Under the pieces are notes generated by a model. That model was not told the DNA's origin, did no database searches, and saw nothing but the letters and a program-made list of their open reading frames with translations. A DNA stretch of 64,000 bases from Ilex aquifolium (lineage: Eukaryota; Streptophyta; Magnoliopsida; Aquifoliales; Aquifoliaceae), in contig OX637395.1 in assembly GCA_951799425.1 (NCBI GenBank), positions 42,709,173 through 42,773,172 of the forward strand, given 5' to 3'. Of this stretch, positions 1-11,565 are shown one piece after another. How positions within the stretch are numbered: the stretch's first letter is position 1; each line of letters begins with the position of its first letter. Position numbers and translations under genes: made by a program.

Positions 1-605
1 TTGGATCTCTCTTATCTTAAGGCCTGAAAACTACGACAGGTTAAATAATACGAAATACCAGAACAAAAAAAGTATATGGTATTAGAAATGTGATTTTTTG
101 ACACAAAATATCAACAAAACTGAAATCATTACAAAGTCAACATTTATGGATCTACACTTAATAGATTCTTATTACGAACAAGTTGACTTGTAAAACCAAT
201 TTAATAAAACAACATCGACTTCACACAAATATAAATGGACCCAATATGAATTAGACTAATCCTAATGTGGCATAACTTCCACAACTTCTCAAAAGCAACA
301 CAACCCATTGATTATCCCAAGGATCATGTCCATCTTCTTTGTTCAAGAGATTAACAAAAGTATAGCAATCATATAACTAGATTCAACACACCACCTCAAT
401 CATCATGAGAGAGTTTGACACTGTCTTACAAATAAGCTGGTAAAAAAAAACAAATACACACAAATAAAGGTTACAAATTCAAAACAATCTATAATTAGGC
501 AGGTGATAGAAGGCCTAGGGTTTTGGTCTTAACTAATGTATTACACTTTTCATATCTTCCACAAAATGTATCATCATACTATATGCTTACCTGCCTGCCT
601 TATGA
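1..605. other. 3' flank of the HIPP gene
   Basis: AT-rich non-coding DNA downstream of the minus-strand HIPP stop codon. It should contain the 3' UTR of that gene. No ORF, repeat or RNA gene can be recognised. Confidence 0.5.
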
Positions 606-3167
606 TCACATAACAACACATGCAGTGGCGTTTTCATCACTGAAGGCAGTGGTGTACCTAACTTCAGTGGAACTTGCACGTCCCAGCTGAGAAGCACGTG
701 GGTCCTCTGCATATCGGACATACCCAGCTGGCGCCTTCCTATCGTAAACCCCAGCTGCGTAGGGATGTGCTACGACGTCGTATGGAACATAAGGCCACAG
801 CTCCACCTTCTTGCCCGTTCGATGAGTCAAGCGGGACACCACCTTGTGGGGTTCCACATATCCAACGACTGTGACTTTGTGTTGCTTGGGCTCTATGACC
901 ACTGAACTCACACCCCTCATTCCTTCCAGGGCCCTTCTCACCCTTCTTTCACACCCTTCGCAGTCTATCTTCACCTTTAGTTCCACCGTCTGATCAATCG
1001 ATACCGGTAAATTAGTCAGTTCTGTAGAATGGTGAATGGGCAGGCCCAGGACTCATAGCATACAAGTGTATATGGTGCGCCAACAAAAATCTATGGTGTT
1101 AAACAATTTGAGAATAGCATACTATCAAAAATTACAAAGTAAACTACACATATGACTTATCCAAGAGGCCAGTTGTTCCCTATTATTGTATCTATTCTTT
1201 TTTTATCACCCTATTATTTTTTGTATTTATTATTGTATCTATTGCATCATACTTGTTAACATAAAATTTATTGAACACAAACAAATTATTTAACAATAAT
1301 ATATATTTCTCTATATCCATTCGAGTTATGAATTATCTATTGATATCCATTCCGTTATGCAATTGGATTCTCATGATATTCACTTTTAATTTATTTAACA
1401 ACAACTAATTTAAAATAATTTCACATTTAAATTAAGAGTGTAAAATCAAAAAAAAATCATAAATATACAATCAAAGTCAATTGAACAAAGTTTTAGAACT
1501 ATAAAATTGATCAAAACCAATCATAACTCATATTCTCATAAAATACAATCAAAATTAAAAATAATAGGTCAAACACCACAAAATATATTTATATTTATAT
1601 ATCTTAATTTATATAAAAAAAAATTAGGGTGGACTCGTGCCCACCTTAGCCCCTTTACCAAATCCGCTCGTTCGTGTTGTTTTCAGTTAAGGGTTAAGGT
1701 AGGCACGGATTTACCCTCAAATTATTTTTTAAGATTTTATATAAGTTTATTGAGATATATAAATATAAATATTATTTAAATATATATTATTACAAAATAA
1801 TTTGTTTGTGTTCAATAAATTTTTATATAGCAAGTAAGATATAATAGATACAATAATAGGAAAACAGTACTCCTCTTCCATAAGAAGTGGGAAACAACAT
1901 ATTTTTTGGCCTTTTGTTGGCGAAGGACTGAAATCTCAAATGACGCCGTGCAAGAGGATGAGAGGAATGAGTCGTGGGTCTAAACAGAAAAAAGGGTACC
2001 GTTTCATTAAACAGTACACTGTGTGCTGTTAGTCTTCTAGAGGAGTTGCGTCCATCAATTAAACCCTTTTATTTAATAGATTTTTTAATGAAAATTGACG
2101 AAACATACTGTTACACAAATGATTGGAATAAATTATATATATAACCTTCAAAATTATGACTTTTATGTCAATTAAACTCCTGAATTTTTTTTATGTCAAT
2201 TGAATTCCTGAACTCTCAAAATAAAATTTACTGTTTTCTATTCAATAAAATTATTTTTGAAATCATATAATCAAATAAATTCTACAACACAAAAAATATT
2301 AAAATAACTTTTCTAAAACTCTTTTAAAAAATAATTTTTAAATACTATTTTTTAAGATACACACTAATCAAAATAAATTTTTCAATCCTTAAAAGAAATG
2401 GGTTTTCTATAGTTTATGTTTGGTAAGAAAAATAGACAAGTGGACTAATCGTTCACTCGTAGCCATACAAAAAAGAAGGTGGGCAACCAGCAATCAAATC
2501 AATGCATTCGTTTGTAACCAAAAAACAAAAAAAAAAAAATCAATTCATTCGTGGCCACACAATAATGCCAGCTGTGAAGTCAGTGGGGTCCACGGCAAAT
2601 GCTCCGACGACGACTACACCGGATTTTTGTATTCTGGCCGGTTTGTAGTTCACGACTCTCCCAAGTTTAGACTCAAAGACGAAGACCGAAAAACCAATCT
2701 ACCCATATCATACTGTCCGTCAGAATCTACCATAAAACCAATCTTGCTAGTAGCTAGCCGAGAACTCAAAGGTCCTTTCTCTTGGTTTTTTTCCCCTGTT
2801 AACGAGGGACTTCACCGATTCAGTTCGATCCATTCCTCGAATATACTTAATCTCTCGCTAATCATAAATATTACTTTAATTTAAAAGAAACGAATAGTTA
2901 AACGTAGAACATCCGACTTTACAGCCAATCTTACTCCATTAGACTCACCCATTCAGGTTAAAGTATGGAGCTACGTTTCTATCAGTGTTAGAATGGCATC
3001 AACAAAAAAGTGAAGCAGCATAAATCAAACGTAAGAATGAACACCATAGCAATAGTCGTAAGAAGCGAAGTTTCTGGAGTACCTACCTGGAATTGCTTGC
3101 GATTTCTGTGCTTGAAATCGCCACTAGTGCAATCAAACATATTAGACACATGATCCAGAACACCCAT
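606..3167 (-). CDS. HIPP25: Heavy-metal-associated isoprenylated plant protein, HIPP25/26 type
   Basis: Two coding exons, 3167-3087 and 989-606, joined in phase across a 2.1-kb GT-AG intron. They give a 154-residue protein, the usual length for this subgroup. Exon 1 starts with MGVLDHVSNMFDC and ends RNRKQFQ; exon 2 opens TVELKVKIDCEGC. The HMA fold occupies about residues 28-95 with an intact metal-binding C-x2-C (Cys37, Cys40). A Pro/Tyr-rich linker follows (VELWPYVPYDVVAHPYAAG). The C-terminus CVVM (151-154) is a prenylation box, so the protein is expected to be lipid-anchored. Family members bind soft metals such as Cd, Cu or Zn and take part in detoxification and stress signalling; the metal is not readable here. 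The family call is firm. The choice of HIPP25 over HIPP26 rests on overall resemblance and gene neighbours. Confidence 0.93.
990..3086 (-). other. Large intron of the HIPP gene
   Basis: A 2,097-bp intron. The donor is gtaggt at 3086-3081 and the acceptor AG is at 991-990. It is AT-rich apart from a less AT-rich stretch at about 2,540-2,780 holding a 154-codon plus-strand frame with no family signature. A piece near 2,140-2,240 repeats a short motif (tatgtcaattRAAYTCCTGAA) and may be a MITE remnant. Confidence 0.75.
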
Positions 3168-3600
3168 TTTTTCTTCTACTTCTTCTTCTCAGTACCTAAC
3201 TCTAATAACAAAAGGAAGATATATAATGCAAGGGAGACAGTTGCTCTATTCTATCTCACAATGATTATCTCACAAGACTCTCTCTCTCTTCGACTCAACG
3301 TTTGACAGTATTGAGCACAAATCGTCCCCTAAATACCCCGCTCCCTCTCTCTCTCTCTCGCGTTATCAGATCTCGGTCGCTTGATATTATCTTTTATTTG
3401 GCTTCTTCCCTTCACACGTGTTCTCTCCGGAGTGGATGATTTACATTTTCGGCGCCGACAAAAGGGACCCTCGTAAATTTGGTGATTATTTGACATGAAA
3501 ATTCCTTCTGGTGGGGTCATGGTGGGATCACAACACCTTGATAAAGGATCCCACAAGAATGATACACCAAAAAAAGGTAGGGCTCAGCCTGGGCTCAGGC
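3168..3600 (-). promoter_or_regulatory. Promoter and 5' UTR region of the HIPP gene
   Basis: Immediately upstream of the HIPP start on the minus strand lie GA-rich runs (3,280-3,295 and 3,343-3,360), typical of plant 5' UTRs. A palindromic G-box/ABRE-type core, ACACGTGT, lies at 3414-3421, about 250 bp from the ATG. G-boxes bind bZIP and bHLH factors, and several HIPP genes respond to ABA or drought, so stress control is plausible but inferred. The transcription start is not determinable. Confidence 0.45.
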
Positions 3601-4388
3601 CCAAGTTAAGTTGGTGGGCCGTTGATGAAACCCATATTTCGATTTATTTTGGCATCACATGATGTTGAACGCTAGTGGAGATTCATCTTCTTGTCCAAAG
3701 CTGACCAGATTTCATCACTAGTTCACTACCAAGAATGGTCCAGATTGAATAGTCATTGGCCCAATTAAGAAGCGCTCCACAGTAGGCCTTCTTTTGTGAA
3801 TTATGTTCAATGGAGCCCAAAAGCATTATTAAAAGGGTTTTTTGAAATGAAAGAACAAGATATAGTTCAAAATTTAAATGTACTGTCTTATTAAAATAGG
3901 AAATCGTTGATATAATGAAATTAAATCCCACAATTAACTGCCTAAAAAACATTGTCCATGAATTATGAGAAAGGGTATTTAGGTAAAGGAATTTTTTTAA
4001 AAGCAATCAATATGTATCTCTTCGCAAAACATTTATAAAAAATAGGACTTTTCACACAACAGATTTTCGGCATGTTATTTTACCACAAATAAGTAGTGTA
4101 TAGTGTACCTTTTCATAATTTTTCAATATTAAAAAGGTAAGAAAAGAGTTGAGATCGACACTATTCGAAACAACACTACACGAATATTAAACGACTTGGA
4201 TTGACATCTTTTAACTAGACATTTGTCATGTTGAAAATGTAGAGAGAATAAAATATGCAAAACAATTTATTATTAATTTTTTTTTTTGCTTTTATTACGG
4301 TAGTTAAAGATGGAAAAAATAATAAAATCCCTCTTAAATGATTTTTTCTTTCCTTTACTCTGTTTTTTCCTGTTCCTTAAAATTTATT
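3601..4388. other. Intergenic, no gene seen
   Basis: AT-rich spacer upstream of the first Mutator-like MITE. The open frames here are short, lack splice-consistent partners and match no family I recognise. Confidence 0.5.
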
Positions 4389-4547
4389 GAGCAATGCTAT
4401 GTATCCCAAATTTGTAATCCAAATTTACATCCCAAATGAAGGAGGATCATTGGATCAGTGGGTTCCATTTAAAAAAGTTGATGGGATCCATTCATCTAAC
4501 GGTCTTCCTTCATTTGGGATGCAAATTTGGGATATATAGTATTTCCT
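4389..4547. mobile_element. Mutator-like MITE, copy 1
   Basis: A 159-bp element with terminal inverted repeats: left GAGCAATGCTATGTATCCC, right end reading inward AGGAAATACTATATATCCC. Inner inverted arms built on CCCAAATTTG and CATCCCAAATGAAGG follow. It is flanked by a 9-bp duplication with one mismatch (AAATTTATT at 4380-4388, AAACTTATT at 4548-4556). A 9-bp duplication is the hallmark of Mutator-like transposition. It has no coding capacity. A sister copy is at 23447-23618. Confidence 0.8.
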
Positions 4548-5168
4548 AAACTTATTCTCCCTCACTAGTTGGAAGAACCAAAAGAGCTTTAGAAATATGC
4601 TCATCCAACAAATAATTGAAAGAAAATGTGATCGCTTATTTTAATTAAGAGTGATGTTATTGGGATATAAAAAAATGATGTTAACAAGTTTAATTTGTTA
4701 TAGATTGGTTCCGTGCTGGAACCGGCAATAGGGGACAATAATGACTAATTTTCAACGTACCAATCTTGCGTGTTCTTTTGTTTTGGACCCAAGTTGTCCA
4801 ATTTTCCAACACCAATTCAATGCTCTGTCTCTCACGGGGAAAAGAAGGAAAAGAAAACAAAAGAAAAAGATCTCTCTGTCTCTCTCTCATATAATGGAGA
4901 AAGATCAAAAGTCTGGTGTTGGGTATTCAATTATTTTCATTGAGGTTGCAAAGCTTCTTGGAAACTAGGACACAGTCAAGTTTGGATAAAGAAAGCAGAA
5001 AATGGTACACTTCTGCACAAAAGTTAATCTCTCTCAATTAATACATTTGGACAAAGATGAGGTTAAAATGTTCAGACACCAATTCAATTTTTTTAGTCAA
5101 AGTTGCACGAAGTGTACCCCACCCCCAAAGCATTTCTTTCTTCTTTCAAAACACGCACAAATAAAAAA
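4548..5168. other. Intergenic, no gene seen
   Basis: Spacer between the MITE and the long inverted repeat. It has CT-rich and A-rich stretches near 4,850-4,900. Two short overlapping frames (about 75 codons) have no recognisable domain. Confidence 0.45.
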
Positions 5169-6110
5169 GGAATTACATGAAGACCTTCTGAGATTTGTTA
5201 TTTAATCATTCAGCTTCCCTGACATTTAAAATATTATACATAGACCTCTTAAAGTTTGTACGCGCATAACACCTAGATCTCTGTTGTGAATGTATATGTT
5301 AATAAATGTATCTGCTGAAATTTGTAAACATATATTATTTAGACCTCTTAAGTTTAAAATATTATACTTAGACCAAAAATACTTCAATCAAAGATAAAAT
5401 ATCAAATATTTTAAATTTTACAATTAAAATTCATATTATATTGTATCATTTATTGAAATAAAATCAAAAAATAAAAATTCATTTTTTTCTTAAAAAATCG
5501 TAATTAGTATACAATTATATCCTCTATTGGAATTAAAATATCAAACTACCCCAATTAAAGCTAAAAGATATCGTGTCAATTAGAGTTTGATCCCTTGTTT
5601 AATTTTTTAGTTTTATTCTAATAGATAATATAATTATATACTAACTATGATTTTTTTTCAATAAATGACATAATAGAGCATGAATTTTGTATGTGAAATT
5701 CATGTTCTATTATAAATGACTTAGACCCCTTATTTGATTTTTTAGTTTATTCTAATAGATAGTATAATTGTATACAAATTATGATTTTTTAAGAAAAAAA
5801 TTAATTTTTATTTTTAGTTTTATTTTTATTTCAATAAATAATACAATAGAACATGAATTTTGGTTGAAAAATTTAAAATATTTGATATTCTATCTTTGAT
5901 TTGAGTATTTTTTGTCTAAATATAAGGAGTTTAAGTATTATATACCTACAAACTTCAGGAAGTCTAAGTATAATTTATTAACGGATATATTTATAATAGG
6001 GGTCTAAGTGTTACTAACATACAAATTTTTGGGGTCTGTATATAATATTTTAAATATTAAGGAGCCTGAGTAACTAAGTGATAAATTTCTGAGAGTCTAA
6101 ATATAATTCC
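5169..6110. repeat. Long imperfect inverted repeat (foldback element)
   Basis: The left arm (about 5169-5560) and right arm (about 5720-6110) are reverse complements over roughly 390 bp with small indels. For example, GTATCATTTATTGAAATAAA at about 5,443 pairs with the complement of the segment near 5,848. Outer parts also pair (GGAATTACAT against the right-end ATAATTCC). The loop is about 150 bp. It is very AT-rich and lacks a coding frame. It looks like a foldback or long-TIR MITE; no clean target-site duplication is visible because both flanks are A-rich. A transcript would form a long hairpin. Confidence 0.75.
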
Positions 6111-7200
6111 CACCAAAAATAAAAGACGACCACGAAAGAAAAGAAAAGAAAAGGACCCACCAAAACAAACCATTGTGTACCTTCAAAGACGCTTCGATAT
6201 TGACATGACATAAGTGTGTCGGTCACTCGGTCTTCAATGTACAGAGAACATGAATATGAATGTGAATATGAAATCACCCGACATGGCCACCTTAACCAAC
6301 TATCCCCTTAATGGGAGGAGGAAATATGGGAGCATCTTCAACTCTTTATTCACAGATTAGACATTCTGATTTTTTAACAACGAAAGGGACCCTAACACAT
6401 AATGTAAGGGTTAGCTGTTGTAAATACCCTCACTCTTTAAGAGTAGCTCTATATATTTATGTTGAGTTTAATCAACTCCAAAGATTAATTCAACTCTGTG
6501 TCACGAAGAAGCGCGAGACGCATTTCTTTGTCCGATACACTCTGTCGTCTTTGTAGAGTAAGTCGTTTAATCGGCTATAGTCATCTGTCATTTGTAGTCA
6601 AGTCGTCTTCTCTCAGACGCCTTTCGACGTGTCTTTGCTCCTTATTTGTACATCTATATATGAGATCACTAGTATTATGTTTTTCAAGACCAAATTTCCT
6701 GCTAGAATACACTACTTAGTAGGATTTATTGGGTTACAATATACATGGTTTAAAGTTGTGATATCAGACATTACGTATTGGTGATATCGGCTAATAAACA
6801 CGAGTTGTTATATAGATGAAGTATGTAAACATGACGAGATATTCAAATAAATTATATTGTGATGTCACATAATAGTAATATGAACGAATCCGATGATTAT
6901 GACTCGGACAACTTTGAATTGACTCAAAAATATCTCGTCCTACTTGATTGATATTTGTTGAGAGTTCTTGTATTTACAGTGGACAGTATCAAAATGGAAG
7001 ATGGCATGCCAAATATGACACAATATGGACTGTTATTATTAATATTAGTTGAGACTTTGGAATATATATGTATATATTCTAATGCGAGGTCTCCCTAGTG
7101 AGTAGACACATCAAGAAGAGTGTTCTAGGTGGCACCCAAGTCCCTTGCCCCTTTCCCAATAGCAGGTGGCAAGTCCAACCCCCGTCATGGGTTGGACTTA
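6111..7200. other. Intergenic, no gene seen
   Basis: Non-coding spacer. Frames at 6,311-6,719 overlap each other, are Arg/Ser-rich and have no domain or splice context. No transposon ends could be paired here. Confidence 0.4.
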
Positions 7201-7202
7201 CC

Positions 7203-7345
7203 CAAGCCCTTTGGCATAACGGTAACGTTGTTCCATTGTGATTTAGAGATTACGGGTTTGATTCGCGGAAAGAATATCCCTGTTTGCAAAGGTAAAACTG
7301 CGTATATCTAACCCTCTTTAGATGGTAGAAGTCTTGTATACTGGA
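7203..7345 (+). mobile_element. Au-like tRNA-derived SINE, copy 1
   Basis: A tRNA-like head carries an A-box-like segment (GGCATAACGGTAACG) and a B-box-like segment (GATTACGGGTTTGATTC). The body contains the Au-type phrase ACTGCGTATATCTAACC, and the tail reads TCTTGTATACTGGAT. The same layout recurs at 38686 and 62262. It is diverged and not expected to be active. Confidence 0.75.
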
Positions 7346-7397
7346 TACACTTTTTAAGTCCAACCCCAATGATACACTTTTTAAGTCCAACCCCAAT
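7344..7397. repeat. 27-bp tandem duplication at the SINE 3' end
   Basis: Two exact 27-bp copies, each starting GATACACTTTTTAAGTCC and followed by AACCCCAAT, sit head to tail at the 3' end of the SINE. Confidence 0.9.
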
Positions 7398-7399
7398 GA

Positions 7400-7980
7400 T
7401 CTTATCTGATATTATTGAACATATTGAGAGAGCTAGAGAGAGATTATTTTAGTTCAAACCTTAAATTACTTGTTTTGCAACTTTTTTTACAGTGAGATGT
7501 AGATTTCCAAACTGCCAAAAGCATATTAAATCAAAATCAGGTGTGGAAAACAACAAAAGCTACACCTTCTGCCTAATAAATCATTCCAGATGCATCGAGA
7601 CAAAAGAAAGCAACCCATCATGCTTCAGTGACAACAACCACTTAACCTTTTCTTGTGCATTCACTACACACGCAAAATGTACAAAAAAACACAGTAAGTG
7701 GGGTAAGCTTTTGACGGGAAGAGAGAACCAGAAGGGGTCAGTTCATGTCACTTTCCCCGAAGGTTAAAACACAAAGAGAAGTAGTTGGGAAGTTGCACTT
7801 CTTCTTCACACACGAGAAATAAACAAAGAGAAATAGAGGCTCCTTGGCTTTATCTACCACCCCAATATGATGATGGGTAAATTACATTCCATACCCTAAA
7901 GTTTGCACCTTATCTCTGTTTAGTCCATGAATTTCCAATTTCTAAGTTTTACACGCACCAATTAAGCTAAATGTCCAAAT
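7400..7980. other. Intergenic with a lone MITE-like end
   Basis: Non-coding. Near 7,876 the sequence GGGTAAATTACATTCCATAC resembles the ends of the foldback MITEs at 16672 and 62674, but no second end was found nearby. A 91-codon frame at 7,492-7,767 has no recognisable domain. Confidence 0.35.
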
Positions 7981-8995
7981 AAATAAGTAACGAGCTTGAC
8001 AAGTTCGGTTTGAACTCAACAGGCCTAACTCGTTTATGTGTAAATATTCAGGCTCAACTCGAATAATTTTTTAAGCTCTTTAAAAAAAGAGTTCGACTCG
8101 AGTTCGTCTGAGCTCGTTCGATTATCAATCATAACTATAACATTAGAGTCAACTTAGTAAAAATTATCTCCAAAATTGAAAAACATGATGGTTAGGTGAT
8201 GCTTTCTTTTTGGAATATTGATGAATTTTTTAGAGGTGTCACGTGAAAGTAAGGGTAAAATTGAAGAATATATACTGTAATTTGTCATATGGTCAATGTG
8301 GGGATGGACATTGACACATATGAATATGTCCTGGTTTTGGAGGTTTTCACATGGGTTTGCACCATTTGGTGCAGAAGAGGCGGCCAACCAGGGCAGGACT
8401 CATGGGACCTTAGTAGGTGGCCAGCACATGGGCCACCATATGTGCTGTGCTAATTCTCAGACTTTCAAAGGTAAAAAAGCTCTTTACGTGTTTTCAAAAA
8501 AGGCAACACCTTTCAATACGTCCCATGCACATTCTATTATTTTTCATATCATATCGAGTATCAAAGACTTTGGGAAGTGTAATGAGCATTTTCCTCTGCC
8601 TTTGTGGACCATCGCATCTTCGGGACATCAGTAATATATTGACATGGACAAATTTTCTTCATCCTAAGTATTATTTTCGGTTTTTCATCATTAGGACTGA
8701 TAGTCGGATCGAACTATTCGGATTTAATTCAGACTTAGTTTATATAAGATTTGATTTTAAACGAGCCGAATTTGAATAATTTTTTAGATTCGTGTAGAAA
8801 ATGAATCTAAAAAGACTCGACTAGAGTTTGTCAAACTCAACTCATTTATATGTACAATAGTCAAATTACTCAGACTTGGCTCGAGTTCGTCTCATTTTCT
8901 GAACAAATTGAGCTTGAATAATTTTTTTAGACTTTTTTAAAAAAACGAGCACGACAAGCTCTGTTTGGGCTCACAAAGTTTAGTTCAATTTTCAA
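7981..8995. repeat. Dispersed 'ACTCGA-rich' repeat, two copies
   Basis: Two segments (about 7,981-8,125 and 8,700-8,995) share a vocabulary of ACTCGA, GAGCTCG and AATAATTTTTTAGAC blocks that also occurs at 44,785-45,035. This is a common style of old non-coding plant transposon DNA. The 600 bp between the two copies hold two overlapping frames without a domain. Confidence 0.5.
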
Positions 8996-9574
8996 CCCTA
9001 CTCTTCAAGATACACAAAATTAATTATTATTTTTTTTTGTATCGTATTATTATTTTTTTTGTTTGATAAAATCTTAACACATATAAAACCATTTTATTTT
9101 ATATTATTTAATTATATTTATAATCAAATCAAAATTATTTATTTTACACGTAATAATAATAACTTAATGTCAACATTTTATACTGTGTTTAGCTGGCCAT
9201 CGACTCCAAGAAGTGTCAAAAAAAAGACGTTCGCAGATTCAGGACTCAAAGGTATGTAATCAAGGAACGGAAGAAAGTAAGGATACGAACAATGAAAGAG
9301 ACATGTAAGATGATGACAAGACCATGTATATATATAATATATATATATATATCAATTCCTTTTTTTTATGAGAGATCTATTATTTTGCCTTTCACCATAA
9401 AGCATATCTTATGCTTCCCACTAAACACGCTGCATACCTCCTTTTCGAAGAGCTTTCCCTAAGAAATTTGCATTAGAAAAGGAGATTTGCATCTTCTCCA
9501 CTAATTATACAATCAATAATATTCTTTAAATCTAATTTGTTGACATAATTTATTGAAGTAATTGACTAAGATTT

Positions 9575-9740
9575 TTTTTTTTTTTCAATTCAACGGTAAG
9601 ATGTCTCTAGATTAACTTATGCGCACCTCGACTAATTTCTTCCCTGATTCGATCAAAGACAGGTAATCCACCCCTAATCCTAAGAAGTTGCCATAAGATT
9701 TCGCCTTGCGGAAAAGTATAGTGAGGCATTTATTGGAAAA
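9575..9740 (-). mobile_element. Poly(A) SINE-like family, copy 1
   Basis: On the minus strand it runs through a conserved body with ATTAGTCGAGGTGCGCATAA, then GACATCTTACCGTTGAATTG, and ends in an A-tail of about 15 (a T-run at 9,570-9,586 on plus). The same body and tail occur at least six more times in this window. The internal-promoter part is eroded in this copy. Confidence 0.6.
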
Positions 9741-9748
9741 AAAATCTA

Positions 9749-9773
9749 GGGTGGGGGGTGGGGGGGGGGGGGG
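9749..9773 (+). repeat. G-rich tract
   Basis: Four or more runs of G, including an uninterrupted run of over 12, lie next to the SINE-like copy. It could form a G-quadruplex and is a likely slippage hotspot. Confidence 0.9.
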
Positions 9774-11050
9774 TTATAAGAAATTATTTGATAAACACTG
9801 CTACCTTTGTTTTTCTTTCATGGCCAAGTACATAAAATGCATGTACCAGGAGGTCGTTTATTAATTCAGAGCAGTATTATCATTGATTACATTAGATAAG
9901 AACAATTATTGGGGAAAAAGATTGAGACGGGTGAGGAAAGGATTACCCATTAATGACAAGGCGTGACATTTATACTAATATCTTAGGAAAAAAATGAATA
10001 AGTCCAAGACAGTCTCTTTCTCTCAACCATATCAAAAGATGAACCCTAGAAAAATGGTAACAATATAGACTACTTTCTGGATGTATAATTGAGCTTTGCC
10101 CCCATTATCTATGATTGCGATACAACATTGAATGGCTCTCTACAACTTGAAAACTAGTAGTCCTTCACACGTTTTAATTTCATGATGAGAAATTGGATGA
10201 ACAGAACCCACTGTTCTGTTCTGTTCATTTTGAGGTAAGATTTCTACATGTATTCAGTGGGGTTGAATAGGTCCCTATAATAATTCCAGCTTAGTGCAGG
10301 GTTTTTGTTTCTTAGGTATGATGGGAATTCAAATCTAAAGTGAATCAAAACTATTTGATTTAGGCCCGAAAACACGGCATTTGCTCTTGTGGAATTTGGG
10401 GAGACGATAGAATATTCTAGCAAGTTTTTTTTTTTTTTTTAGTGTTTTTCTTTTTCCGGGAAGAACCCATATGTTATTGCTATTAATTCTTTCATTCCTA
10501 TTCGATAATGATAAAAATCATAATAGCCTCCATACTTTTCTTATTGGTATGAATGACTTGTTGGCTTTCATATAAGGAAGGCAGTGGCCAGAGGGAATCA
10601 GCATGGCCACAGCTCACTTTGGTCAAATCATTATTACTCGTTAGGTAGTCAAGCACAAAAAATATTGGGTGGAATCGTTACCAAGGTCAACAGTATTATG
10701 CGGTATCGTCTCTTATTAAATAAACAAGTCAGTAAATAGGTTCCATTAAAACTGATTACTACCCATCTATGTAATATATAATCATCTCTTATAGAAAATG
10801 GATCATATTTTATTATTTTCTTATTCAATAGTTACACCCAATATTTACTCACAAAGCACGAGTAAATATTCATTATAACTGTGATACTATGTAGTAATGA
10901 TGACATGATATCACCAACTAATAATATCAAAATAAATAAGTAAATAAACCTCAAAAATTAATAATCAACTCTCTATGTAAACGAATAATTACCCGTCCTT
11001 CCTTTATGTAAGTAAATAACTATTTAAGTGAGGTTTATTTTATCCACTTA
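9774..11050. other. Intergenic, no gene seen
   Basis: AT-rich spacer with several homopolymer runs and no frame of 60 codons or more that looks coding. Nothing can be identified. Confidence 0.5.
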
Positions 11051-11562
11051 GGGCTCGTTTGATTGCCGTATTAGAAATGGATGGATTATATAAAATAATA
11101 CAGTCTAATACAATACAGATGGAAAAAAAAAACAAGATTAAATAGGGTATTAGAATAATACGTAATTTTATCTAATGTTTGGTAATACACAACTTAAGCA
11201 TTAGATAGTAATTATGTAATTCAATCAGTTGTTTGGTTAGTACATTATTTCATGGTATTAATATTGAATTAACAAAAACGTCATCAATCGGTATTTGTTA
11301 CATTGATGAAAACTAGATTTTATCAGTTTAGGGGTTATATAGAATAATACGTTTGAGTTGGATTATAATACCACATCTCTTGGTGGTATTAAAAAATCAT
11401 CATAATACAAGTCTATCGTATAAAAAATATATAATAAGTATACGTTTTTAAAATTAATACGGTATCAAATTTGCTTACTAAACAAAGTATTAGACCCGAT
11501 TAAATAAAAAATAGTACAATCTAGTATTTAATCCCCTCATAATACCTCTACCAAACGAGCCC
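11051..11562. mobile_element. Tourist-type (PIF/Harbinger) MITE
   Basis: A 512-bp non-coding element with ends GGGCTCGTTTGATTGCC (left) and, read inward from the right, GGGCTCGTTTGGTAGAGG. Similar TAATAC-rich arms continue inward. It is flanked on both sides by TTA (11048-11050 and 11563-11565), the 3-bp TWA duplication typical of PIF/Harbinger insertion. A TGTTTGG motif also recurs internally. Confidence 0.85.
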
Positions 11563-11565
11563 TTA

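Noticed and set aside
2420..2884. A 154-codon open frame on the plus strand inside the HIPP intron
   Set aside because: No recognisable domain, low-complexity Lys stretch, opposite to the host gene, and no splice or promoter support.
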